Shown piece by piece: positions 1 through 7,555 of a DNA stretch of 64,000 nt. The first letter of the stretch is position 1; each line of letters opens with the position of its first letter. The stretch lies in the NCBI GenBank assembly GCA_963664585.2, contig CAXXEO010000014.1, forward strand, positions 310,001 through 374,000. Direction: 5' to 3'. The notes beneath the pieces were generated by a model, which did no database searches, was not told the origin of the DNA, and was given only the letters and a program-made list of their open reading frames with translations. The DNA is from G963664585 sp963664585 (GTDB lineage: Bacteria > Bacillota > Clostridia > Oscillospirales > Ruminococcaceae). The translations under genes were made by a program, and so were the position numbers.

Positions 1-1
1 C

Positions 2-1387
2 AATGGCATAAAGTGCTACATCTATCCCAAGTTGACACCAACACCTATGCTCTCGTATGCGGTACGGGAACTTCAGTGTCAGGCGGGGATCGTGGTGACA
101 GCAAGCCACAATCCGTCTGGCTATAATGGATACAAGGTCTACGGCCCCGATGGTTGCCAGCTCACTACACACGACTCTGACGCGGTGCTGGCCAAAATTG
201 TCGAGACAGAAATTTTTGATGGCGTAAAGACCATGGATTTTGATACCGGTCTTAAGAACGGTACGATAGAATATATCCCCCAAAGCGTGAACGAAAGCTA
301 TTTTGACAAAGTGCTTTCCTGCTCGGTCAACCCGGGGTTTGTCGCCGGCTCCGGCCTGAAGGTCATCTATACCCCCCTCAATGGGACGGGGGGCGTTCCT
401 GTTCGGACGATTCTCGAGAGAATCGGCGTCAAGGATCTTTTTGTCGTACCCGAACAGGCAGAGCCGAATGGACTCTTTCCCACCTGTCCTTCGCCCAATC
501 CTGAAGAGCGCGCTGCCCTTTCTCTGGGGATAGAGCTCGCGAAGGAAAAGGGTGCGGACATCGTCGTAGCCACCGATCCCGACGCTGACCGCATGGGCGT
601 GGCGGTGAGGGATGGAGATGATTACCGCCTTCTCTCAGGCAACGAAATGGGAGTTCTGATGCTTGATTATATCGCCAAAAACCTTTCCGAAAAAGGAAAG
701 CTGCCAAAGCACCCGGTGCTTTTAAAAAGCCTCGTCAGTACTGCGATGGCGGGCACCGTCGCACGGCACTATGGCGTGGAAGAGATCGAGCTTCTGCCGG
801 GCTTTAAGTTTATTGGTGAAGAGATTGGCGCTTTGGAGAAGGCTGGGGAGGCCGGGCGCTTTATCCTTGGCTTTGAGGAAAGCTATGGATACCTTGCTGG
901 AAGCTATGTTCGGGATAAAGACGCGGTTGGCGCCGCCATGACCGCTGTGGAGATGGCCGCCTATTATAAATCCAAAGGTAAAACGCTTGCTGACGCGATA
1001 GATGACCTTTACGGCCGCTTTGGCTATTATGTAGATCGAGTGGAAAGCTTCGGCTTCAGTGGTTCGGACGGGATGCGCAAAATGAATGAGATTATGGATG
1101 CGTTAATTGCCTCGCCGCCTAAGATGATCGGTGAAAGCCGTGTCTCCATTTTCTCCGACTATCGAACGGGGATACGCTATACTCCCGATGGGCGAAAAGA
1201 AATAAATTTGCCCTCCTCCAATATGGTGAGCTTTCTTTTAGAAGGCGGCGCGAGAGTGCTTGTGCGCCCTTCGGGAACCGAGCCAAAGCTCAAGGTGTAT
1301 TACTCTGCCAACGGCACCAGCATGGCCGAAGCGAAGGGGGTTTACCAAAAGCTTTCCGGTGAAATCGGCCGGACAATTGGTTTATAA
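2..1387 (+). CDS. pgcA: Phosphoglucomutase/phosphomannomutase, 5' end outside the window
   Basis: An alpha-D-phosphohexomutase, which interconverts hexose 1- and 6-phosphates in the cytosol. The frame is open to the left edge, so the N-terminus is missing. The visible part holds the family's landmarks in order: the phosphoserine loop TASHNPSGYNGYK, the metal-binding loop DPDADRMG, the sugar-specificity loop GFEESYGY, and the C-terminal phosphate-binding loop RPSGTEPKLK. About 460 codons are present against a usual 560-580. Substrate preference (glucose or mannose) cannot be settled from sequence; the GFEES loop fits the PgcA type of Firmicutes. It ends 77 bases before rpmE, which has its own promoter. 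Confidence 0.93.
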   Translation, partial: NGIKCYIYPKLTPTPMLSYAVRELQCQAGIVVTASHNPSGYNGYKVYGPDGCQLTTHDSDAVLAKIVETEIFDGVKTMDFDTGLKNGTIEYIPQSVNESYFDKVLSCSVNPGFVAGSGLKVIYTPLNGTGGVPVRTILERIGVKDLFVVPEQAEPNGLFPTCPSPNPEERAALSLGIELAKEKGADIVVATDPDADRMGVAVRDGDDYRLLSGNEMGVLMLDYIAKNLSEKGKLPKHPVLLKSLVSTAMAGTVARHYGVEEIELLPGFKFIGEEIGALEKAGEAGRFILGFEESYGYLAGSYVRDKDAVGAAMTAVEMAAYYKSKGKTLADAIDDLYGRFGYYVDRVESFGFSGSDGMRKMNEIMDALIASPPKMIGESRVSIFSDYRTGIRYTPDGRKEINLPSSNMVSFLLEGGARVLVRPSGTEPKLKVYYSANGTSMAEAKGVYQKLSGEIGRTIGL

Positions 1388-1394
1388 AAAACTG

Positions 1395-1423
1395 TTGATT
1401 TTTTTTCTCTGGCGTGGTATTAT
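1395..1423 (+). promoter_or_regulatory. Sigma-A promoter for rpmE
   Basis: TTGATT (1395-1400) and TATTAT (1418-1423) are separated by 17 bp and lie about 40 bp upstream of the rpmE start. This gives the ribosomal protein gene its own transcription start after pgcA. Confidence 0.7.
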
Positions 1424-1464
1424 AACTAATGCGTTTATAGCTTTATATGAAAGAGGTGACATAG

Positions 1465-1668
1465 ATGAAAGAAGGAATACATCCAAAATACGCCCCCACC
1501 ACGATCAAGTGTGCGTGCGGCGCGGTTATTGAAACCGGATCGACCAAAAAGGATATTAAAGTGGAAATTTGCTCTAAGTGTCATCCTTTCTTTACCGGCA
1601 AGCAGAAGCTTATAGATACCGGCGGACGTGTTGATAAATTCAACAAGCGCTTTGGTTTATCGAAATAG
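1465..1668 (+). CDS. rpmE: 50S ribosomal protein L31, zinc-binding type
   Basis: A 67-residue large-subunit ribosomal protein. It begins MKEGIHPKYAPTTIKCACG and carries the CxC and CSKCHPF cysteines that bind zinc in the RpmE (as opposed to zinc-free YtiA/RpmE2) form. The C-terminus reads GRVDKFNKRFGLSK, the usual L31 ending. AAGAGGTGA sits 5 bases before the ATG. A promoter lies upstream and a hairpin terminator downstream, so it is probably monocistronic. Confidence 0.97.
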   Translation: MKEGIHPKYAPTTIKCACGAVIETGSTKKDIKVEICSKCHPFFTGKQKLIDTGGRVDKFNKRFGLSK

Positions 1669-1691
1669 CTTGTCGTAAGATGGCTGCTAGT

Positions 1692-1724
1692 GGGCGGTGC
1701 TCTGTGCACCGCCCTAATTTTACT
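1692..1724 (+). terminator. Rho-independent terminator after rpmE
   Basis: Stem GGGCGGTGC / GCACCGCCC (1692-1714) is followed by TAATTTTACTTTT, a moderately U-rich tail. Confidence 0.75.
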
Positions 1725-1741
1725 TTTCGGGAAGGAAGCTG

Positions 1742-2377
1742 ATGATGGAATATACCACCATAAGCACGACAGCCGAGGGCGAATTTACCGAAAAAAGATC
1801 CCGATTTATTGCGGCGATTACCCCAGTGACCACCGAAGAAGAGGCACAGGCTTTTATCAATCAACGCAAGCAGCTTCACTGGTCGGCCTCCAGTACGATT
1901 TATGCATACTTGCTCAGACAAGGGGGAATCCGGCGTTATTCGGACGGCGGCGAACCGCAAGGGACGGGGGGGATCCCGGTACTTGATGTTATCGTCAAAG
2001 AAGGGATTTCAGACGTCTGCATCGTTGTCAGCCGCTATTTTGGCGGTACCCTTTTGGGGGCGGGCGGTCTTGTGCGGGCTTTTACCTATGGGGCGACGCT
2101 TGCCATCTCTTTAGCCAAGCGTGTTACCATGATCCCTTGCGCAACCTTTCAGATGAAACTGGACTATGCGCAGTATAAAAGGGTGGAGCTTCTCATTAAA
2201 TCGGCCGGTGGAAAGGTCACTGATTCTGATTTCGGTGAGCATGTCTGCCTTGTCATTATGATTCCCGAAATATGTGCCGACAGATTTTCGACACAGCTGA
2301 TTGAAGCGACTGCAGCAACTGTTCCGCTGACTTCCTTAGAAAAATGCTATGCGGACAGTGGCGAATTTTTAAAATAG
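1742..2377 (+). CDS. YigZ/IMPACT family protein
   Basis: A 211-residue protein of the UPF0029/IMPACT family, related to E. coli YigZ and yeast Yih1; the bacterial biochemical role is not established. The N-terminal domain carries the diagnostic stretches YSDGGEPQGTGGIPVLDV (about residues 65-82) and VVSRYFGGTLLGAGGLVRA (about 95-113). The C-terminal part is the ferredoxin-like DUF1949-type domain. The start is the first of two adjacent ATGs, 6 bases after AAGGAAG. It stands alone between the rpmE terminator and a 360-base gap. Confidence 0.93.
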   Translation: MMEYTTISTTAEGEFTEKRSRFIAAITPVTTEEEAQAFINQRKQLHWSASSTIYAYLLRQGGIRRYSDGGEPQGTGGIPVLDVIVKEGISDVCIVVSRYFGGTLLGAGGLVRAFTYGATLAISLAKRVTMIPCATFQMKLDYAQYKRVELLIKSAGGKVTDSDFGEHVCLVIMIPEICADRFSTQLIEATAATVPLTSLEKCYADSGEFLK

Positions 2378-2739
2378 ACTGAAAAAAGACATAATTTTTG
2401 GAAAATGAAAGAAATTTTAAGTTTAAGCAGGAATTTTTTAAAAAGCATGGTATATCATAGATACAGAGCGTCAGAGCGGGAAAAGTATCACAATGGGCGA
2501 GGATGATAAGCCTGCTTATTACTACGCATTGTCCTATAGCAAACCGTTAAAAAGAGAAAAATTCGGGCCCTGTCTGCACCGACTACAACGGGATAGACCG
2601 ATAAAAAACCCCCCCGTTCATTTATTGCTTTAGTTAGGGAAGAGATAAGGAATGGCGAATTGCCGCTTGCCGTTTTCCAGCGGTCAGGTCAAGCGGTTTC
2701 AAGAACCTTCATTTCACGCGCTGGAGAAATGGCGGTACA
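2378..2739. other. Gene-free stretch before dgt
   Basis: No convincing reading frame. TATATC/TATCAT around 2450 could be a -10 element without a clear -35. An imperfect inverted repeat (about 2491-2534; CAATG arms with ATAAG/CTTAT inside) could form a hairpin. The last 100 bases are the dgt leader. I recognise no RNA family. Confidence 0.4.
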
Positions 2740-3735
2740 ATGAATATTAGACAGGAAAGTGAACGCATCGAGAGGCAAATTCTGTCCCCTCTGGCTATGC
2801 TTTCAGAGAATACAAAGGGGAGACAAATCCCCATTGATGAATGTTCCATGCGGACTTCCTTTCAGCGGGACAGGGACAGAATCCTGCATTGCAAGGCTTT
2901 TCGCCGTTTAAAGCACAAGACACAGGTTTTTCTTTCCCCGGCGGGTGACCACTATCGCACCCGTCTGACCCACACCTTAGAGGTGAGCCAACTGGCGAGA
3001 ACGGTTTCCAGAGCGCTAAGGCTTAACGAGGATCTGACCGAGGCAATCGCCCTGGGGCACGACCTGGGACACACTCCCTTCGGGCATGCGGGTGAGGCCG
3101 CCCTCAATGAAATCTGTCCTCACGGTTATGTCCATGCGAAGCAAAGCGTGCGCGTGGTAGAAAAGCTTGAAAATGACGGTGCGGGTCTCAACCTGACCTT
3201 TGAAGTGCGAGATGGAATCGCCTGCCATTCCGGGGGAACGGATGCGGGCACGCTTGAGGGACGGATTGTACGGTACGCCGATAAGATTGCTTATATGAAT
3301 CACGACATCGAGGACGCCATCCGCGGCGGTGTACTCAGCGAAGACGATATCCCTATGGACATCAAATACAATGTGGGCCGCAGCAAATCCGAGAGAATCA
3401 CCACGTTTTTGACCTCTTTGGTGGAACACAGTGCTGAGGATATCAGGATGTCCCCTAAGATACAAATCTGTTTTGACAGCCTAAGAGCCTTTATGTTTGA
3501 GGAAGTATACACGAATCCCATCGCCAAAGGCGAAGAGGGAAAGGCGCAGGATTTGGTGCGGTATTTGTACACTTATTTTGTGAAAAATCCTTCTGCCCTG
3601 CCTCCCGAATACCTTGTGTATGTAGAAAAAGAGGATATTCACCGCGCAGTTTGCGATTACATATCGGGAATGAGCGACAGATATGCGGTAAACATCTATG
3701 AGAATCTTTTCATCCCCAAGTCCTGGGGATTGTAG
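2740..3735 (+). CDS. dgt: dGTP triphosphohydrolase-like HD protein
   Basis: A 331-residue HD-domain nucleotide triphosphohydrolase, expected to cleave dGTP (or other dNTPs) to the nucleoside and tripolyphosphate. The metal site is visible: H in TRLTHTLEVSQ, the HD pair in ALGHDLGHTPFGHAGE, and the later D in VRYADKIAYMNHDIEDA. RDRILHCKAFRRLKHKTQVF near residue 45 is typical of the family. It is the first gene of a dgt-dnaG-rpoD operon, an order common in Clostridia. The gap to dnaG is only 27 bp and contains the dnaG ribosome site. Confidence 0.95.
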   Translation: MNIRQESERIERQILSPLAMLSENTKGRQIPIDECSMRTSFQRDRDRILHCKAFRRLKHKTQVFLSPAGDHYRTRLTHTLEVSQLARTVSRALRLNEDLTEAIALGHDLGHTPFGHAGEAALNEICPHGYVHAKQSVRVVEKLENDGAGLNLTFEVRDGIACHSGGTDAGTLEGRIVRYADKIAYMNHDIEDAIRGGVLSEDDIPMDIKYNVGRSKSERITTFLTSLVEHSAEDIRMSPKIQICFDSLRAFMFEEVYTNPIAKGEEGKAQDLVRYLYTYFVKNPSALPPEYLVYVEKEDIHRAVCDYISGMSDRYAVNIYENLFIPKSWGL

Positions 3736-3762
3736 GATTCCAGAAGGAAGGGAGGGACTTGC

Positions 3763-5523
3763 CTGATACCGGAAAGCTTTATTGCAGAGCTCAAATATCA
3801 TAGCGATATCGAGCAGGTTATCTCTAGCTATCTCACCCTGAAGCGCGCAGGAAAGAACCTCAAGGGTCTTTGCCCCTTTCACAGTGAGAAAACCCCGTCC
3901 TTCACCGTGTATCCCGACAGCCAGTCCTTTTATTGTTTCGGCTGCGGCGCGGGGGGAGATGTGGTCTCCTTTATCCGCAAGGCTGAGAATATCGATTATC
4001 CCGAGGCCATCCGGCTATTGGCTGCCAGAGCGGGGATTGCGGTTCCCGAGGATGGCGAGGCGGACCAGTCTGCCAGACTGAAACTTCGTATCTTGGAAAT
4101 CAACCGTGAGGCGGCGCGCTTCTTCCACAATACCCTGATCGGGGAGGGCGGGAAAGATGCTCTATCCTATCTGCGGGATCGAGGACTTACCGATAAAACA
4201 ATCAGGCGCTTTGGTCTTGGTTATTCGCCTGAGGGATGGGATGTGTTGCGCAAATATCTGACCGGGATGGGCTTTGGCGAGGACGAGCTTCTTAATGCCA
4301 GCATTATCAGCAAAGGAAAAAACGGCTCGACCTATGACCTGTTTCGAAAGCGCGTCATCTTTCCAATTATCGATATCCGAGGCAATGTGATCGGCTTTGG
4401 TGGACGGGTAATGGGCGAAGGTGGGCCCAAATATCTGAATTCACCGGATACGCCCGTGTTTAAGAAAAGCCGCAACCTGTTTGCGCTCAATGCTGCGAAG
4501 AACACAAAAGAGCGGCGACTGATTCTGTCTGAGGGGTATATGGATGTCATTTCCCTTCATCAGGCAGGGTTTACGAATGCTGTGGCCACCTTGGGCACTT
4601 CGCTGACCTCCGAACAGTCGCGGCTGATCTCTCAGTATGGTGACGAAGTGATCATTGCCTATGACTCTGATCAGGCGGGCCGCCAGGCGGCCAAGCGCGC
4701 CATTGAGCTGTTCGATCAGGTTGGGATTAAGGTCAGGGTACTTTCCATCAAGGATGCTAAGGACCCGGACGAATATATTAAAAAATTCGGTGCACAGCGA
4801 TTCGGTATGATGCTTGAGGGAAGCAGAGGGGCGGTTGAATATGAAATCGAACGTCTTCGGCAGCGGTACGACATCACCACCGATGATGGCAGGATTAGCT
4901 TTTTAAAAGATTTTTGTGAGATGATGGCGGACTATAAAAATCCCATTGAGCTGGATGTATACATATCCCGCACCGCGCAGGAGCTTTTTGTGGGCAGAGA
5001 GGCGCTAATTTTGCAAATAGACTCTCTCAGGCATCGCAAAGAAAAACGCCAGAAACAGGCCCAGCAGAGAGATCTGCGCCCCTTTACCGAGACACAGCCG
5101 GGGCGGCCGCGGGACCATCAGCGGGCAAAATATTTTCGTTATGCCATCGCCGAGGACAAGCTGATTACTCTTCTAGTGAAGAACCCAGACTATTTCCAGC
5201 ACATATCCGGACAGATCACGCCCGAACAAATGGTTACCGACACAAACAAAGCAATTTTTACAGTTCTCTATGGGCAGCTTTCACAGAACAAACCGATTGA
5301 TATGTCTTCGCTTGCCTACCATCTGGATATCGAAAAAGCAGCAAGGCTTGCGGAGATCATCAATACCGGTGAAATGCTGAATGATTCTTTACAGGAGGCT
5401 GACGATTATATTCGCGTGATACTTGAATTTTCAGAGAAAATATCCGAAATACAACTGGCGGAGATGACAGATAAAGAAGTAGCTGACAACGCCAAAAAAA
5501 TAGGAGCAAGCAAAAAAAAGTAG
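3763..5523 (+). CDS. dnaG: DNA primase, apparently starting at CTG
   Basis: DnaG makes the RNA primers for replication. From CTG at 3763 the product is 586 residues: a CHC2 zinc domain (GLCPFH near residue 36, FYCFGCGAGGDV near 56), the catalytic core with Toprim motifs SEGYMD (about 250) and AYDSDQAGRQA (about 300), and a C-terminal helicase-binding region. No ATG, GTG or TTG occurs in frame between the dgt stop (3733) and GTG 3907, which would delete half the zinc finger. The first family-conserved residues (IPESFIAELKY) follow the CTG directly, and a GGGAGGG ribosome site lies 6 bases before it. A one-base insertion next to TTG 3759 is the alternative. Confidence 0.93.
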   Translation: MIPESFIAELKYHSDIEQVISSYLTLKRAGKNLKGLCPFHSEKTPSFTVYPDSQSFYCFGCGAGGDVVSFIRKAENIDYPEAIRLLAARAGIAVPEDGEADQSARLKLRILEINREAARFFHNTLIGEGGKDALSYLRDRGLTDKTIRRFGLGYSPEGWDVLRKYLTGMGFGEDELLNASIISKGKNGSTYDLFRKRVIFPIIDIRGNVIGFGGRVMGEGGPKYLNSPDTPVFKKSRNLFALNAAKNTKERRLILSEGYMDVISLHQAGFTNAVATLGTSLTSEQSRLISQYGDEVIIAYDSDQAGRQAAKRAIELFDQVGIKVRVLSIKDAKDPDEYIKKFGAQRFGMMLEGSRGAVEYEIERLRQRYDITTDDGRISFLKDFCEMMADYKNPIELDVYISRTAQELFVGREALILQIDSLRHRKEKRQKQAQQRDLRPFTETQPGRPRDHQRAKYFRYAIAEDKLITLLVKNPDYFQHISGQITPEQMVTDTNKAIFTVLYGQLSQNKPIDMSSLAYHLDIEKAARLAEIINTGEMLNDSLQEADDYIRVILEFSEKISEIQLAEMTDKEVADNAKKIGASKKK

Positions 5524-5535
5524 GAGGTATCAGAG

Positions 5536-6624
5536 GTGGGAGCACAGGAGAAGGCCAACGTGATCAAGGAGCTTATCGAACAAGGTAAAGCGAAGGGGCG
5601 CTTGACTACTAAGGAGATCAATGACGCTCTGGAGGAAATGGATTTTGATGTTGAACAGGTTGACCGGCTTTATGATACGCTGGAAAGCTGTAATGTTGAA
5701 ATTATCGAAGACTATGCGCCAAACATAGACATAGACTTCCCCGTTGCCATCGTGGAGGGTGAGGAGATTGAAACCATCCTATCCGCAGAGGGCATTAATA
5801 TTGATGATCCCGTCAAGGTATACCTCAAAGAAATCGGCCGTGTGCCCCTGCTTTCCGCTGACGAGGAGGTTGATCTTGCCACCAGAATGTCCGCGGGCGA
5901 CCCCTACGCCAGAAAACGGCTGTCAGAGGCGAACCTGCGTTTGGTGGTCAGTATTGCAAAGCGGTATGTGGGACGTGGAATGCAGTTTTTAGATTTAATC
6001 CAAGAGGGAAACCTGGGTCTTATCAAAGCGGTCGAAAAGTTTGACCATACCAAAGGCTTCAAATTCTCCACCTATGCGACTTGGTGGATACGTCAAGCCA
6101 TTACAAGGGCGATTGCCGATCAGGCGCGGACGATACGAATCCCCGTCCATATGGTCGAAACTATCAACAAGGTGAAAAAGGTATCCTCTCAGCTCCTCCA
6201 CAAAAATGGCCATGAGCCCACTGCTGAGGAAATTTCAGACGAACTCGGCATGTCCGTCGACAAGGTCCGTGAAATCATGCGTGTTGCGCAGGAACCCGTT
6301 TCTCTCGAGACCCCCATCGGTGAGGAAGAAGACAGCCATCTGGGAGATTTTATCCCGGATGATGACGCTCCTGCTCCCGCCGAGGCTGCTTCACACACCC
6401 TTCTCAAGGAACAGCTTTCCGAAGTGCTCCACAGCCTTACCCCCCGAGAGGAAAAGGTGCTTCGCCTACGCTTTGGTTTAGAGGATGGACGCAGCCGCAC
6501 GCTGGAAGAAGTCGGCAAAGAGTTTAATGTGACCCGTGAGCGCATCAGACAGATTGAAGCCAAGGCACTCAGAAAGCTTCGTCATCCAAGCCGGTCTAAA
6601 AAACTTAGGGATTTCCTTGATTGA
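5536..6624 (+). CDS. rpoD: RNA polymerase primary sigma factor
   Basis: Sigma-A/sigma-70 housekeeping factor, 362 residues. Region 1.2 is at DDPVKVYLKEIGRVPLL, region 2 at NLRLVVSIAKRYVGRGMQFLDLIQEGN and FSTYATWWIRQAI, region 3 at RIPVHMVETINK, and region 4 with its helix-turn-helix at TLEEVGKEFNVTRERIRQIE. The start is GTG, 7 bases after TAGGAGGT, which overlaps the dnaG stop, so translation of the two genes is probably coupled. A short N-terminal region 1.1, as usual in Firmicutes, precedes region 1.2. Confidence 0.98.
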   Translation: MGAQEKANVIKELIEQGKAKGRLTTKEINDALEEMDFDVEQVDRLYDTLESCNVEIIEDYAPNIDIDFPVAIVEGEEIETILSAEGINIDDPVKVYLKEIGRVPLLSADEEVDLATRMSAGDPYARKRLSEANLRLVVSIAKRYVGRGMQFLDLIQEGNLGLIKAVEKFDHTKGFKFSTYATWWIRQAITRAIADQARTIRIPVHMVETINKVKKVSSQLLHKNGHEPTAEEISDELGMSVDKVREIMRVAQEPVSLETPIGEEEDSHLGDFIPDDDAPAPAEAASHTLLKEQLSEVLHSLTPREEKVLRLRFGLEDGRSRTLEEVGKEFNVTRERIRQIEAKALRKLRHPSRSKKLRDFLD

Positions 6625-6649
6625 CAGGCACTTTGTCGATTGCTATAAT
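6621..6649 (+). promoter_or_regulatory. Perfect consensus sigma-A promoter for the Rrf2 gene
   Basis: TTGACA (6621-6626), 17 bp, TATAAT (6644-6649), with a TGC extended -10. The -35 overlaps the rpoD stop codon. An unregulated promoter this strong is unexpected for a regulator gene and suggests tight (auto)repression. Confidence 0.9.
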
Positions 6650-6694
6650 AAAATTTAAAGATTGGTTATCAAAAAGAAACGGTGAGGTATTCAG

Positions 6695-7090
6695 ATGCAT
6701 ATTACCCTTGAATCAGACTACGCAGTCAGAATTGTTCACTGTCTGGCTACTGCCGGAAAAAGAATGGACGCCCGTTCCATTTCTATCGAAACCAATGTAA
6801 CCTTGCGCTTTTCCCTTAAAATATTGCGTAAGCTCGTTTCAAGTGGTATTGTGAGTTCCTTTAAAGGTGTCAAGGGCGGGTATGAACTGGCCAGACCTAT
6901 TGACCAAATCTCTCTCAAAGACGTTATTGAAACGGTTGAGGGTTCCCTTGCCATCAGCAGATGTATTTCTCCTGATTTTGCATGCAGCTGCAACCGCGTT
7001 ACATGCACAAGCAAGAAGGTTTATGAGGAAATCTCCAATATGGTTTCGGAGAAGTTGGCTTCGGTCAAGTTTTCCGACTTGATCAAGTAG
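6695..7090 (+). CDS. Rrf2 family transcriptional regulator
   Basis: A 131-residue winged-helix regulator of the Rrf2 family (IscR, NsrR, CymR, RsrR). The N-terminus MHITLESDYAVRIVHCLA is typical. The recognition region is TNVTLRFSLKILRKLVSSGIV, followed by the wing KGVKGGYELARP. A cysteine cluster at about residues 90-104 (RCISPDFACSCNRVTC) occupies the position where family members bind an Fe-S cluster, so a redox, iron or NO sensor is likely; the exact effector is inference. It is transcribed from the promoter overlapping the rpoD stop, and a region with RNA-like hairpins follows. Confidence 0.9.
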   Translation: MHITLESDYAVRIVHCLATAGKRMDARSISIETNVTLRFSLKILRKLVSSGIVSSFKGVKGGYELARPIDQISLKDVIETVEGSLAISRCISPDFACSCNRVTCTSKKVYEEISNMVSEKLASVKFSDLIK

Positions 7091-7143
7091 TAAACAATTA
7101 CATAAAGCAGAGTGGTTCTACGCTTTGTCATATAATCAAAGCA

Positions 7144-7293
7144 ATTCTCTTTCAAGAAAAACTGCCTGCAGACAAATATTCGCCTGCGTCTGGTTTTCTG
7201 GATATGTGGGAAGGCTGAAAGAATATCATAAACATGATCAAAAGTCTGACGACCTCGTCAACAGACTTAAGCACAGCGAGAGCTGTGCTTTTT
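7144..7293 (+). ncRNA. Candidate structured RNA ending in a terminator
   Basis: Three consecutive foldable units with no credible reading frame. First, a long imperfect rod: ATTCTcTTTCA (7144-7154) with TGAAAGAAT (7216-7224), AGAAAA with TTTTCT (7194-7199), and CAGAC with GTCTG (7188-7192). Second, a hairpin AAGTCTG (7242-7248) with CAGACTT (7262-7268), with GAC/GTC inside. Third, a terminator AAGCACAGC-GAGA-GCTGTGCTT then TTT (7269-7293). It could be a free-standing small RNA or the structured 3' UTR of the Rrf2 mRNA. The rod shape recalls 6S RNA, but I could not match any family. Confidence 0.4.
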
Positions 7294-7343
7294 ACTATCC
7301 ATATAGGATCTGCTTTTTATCTTTAGCCAGGAATCGTTCATTC

Positions 7344-7449
7344 TATAGTTGAATAATTTGAAAACAAGCTTGTGATTTCTTCCCCCGCCGAAGGCGGGGA
7401 AAGAAAATGACGTTTTATATATAGCCAGTTTTTAAGTTAATTGGCTATA
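7344..7449 (-). repeat. 106-bp palindromic repeat (MITE-like), copy 1
   Basis: Terminal inverted repeats of the form TATAG..(A)ATTAACTT(G/A)AAAAC enclose an AAGCTT palindrome on one side, a central hairpin CCCCCGCC-GAAG-GGCGGGG, and a small TAGCCA...TTGGCTA hairpin at the other end. The reference orientation used here starts TATAGCCAATTAACTTAAAA; this copy is in the opposite orientation. It lies just before malQ. Confidence 0.9.
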
Positions 7450-7555
7450 TTTGTCTGCTCAGCCTGTGACGAGAAGACAGAATCAAAGTTCTCCTCTTTA
7501 CGGTATCAGCCATTTCTGATTTAAAAGAATATAAACTCGAGAAGAGGGATTAAGC

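Noticed and set aside
2462..2620. A 6S-type or other small RNA gene before dgt
   Set aside because: Only a weak imperfect hairpin and no convincing promoter or terminator; I could not support it.
7125..7352. A 75-codon plus-strand reading frame
   Set aside because: No ribosome site, composition unlike a protein, and it runs through three RNA-type hairpins including a terminator.
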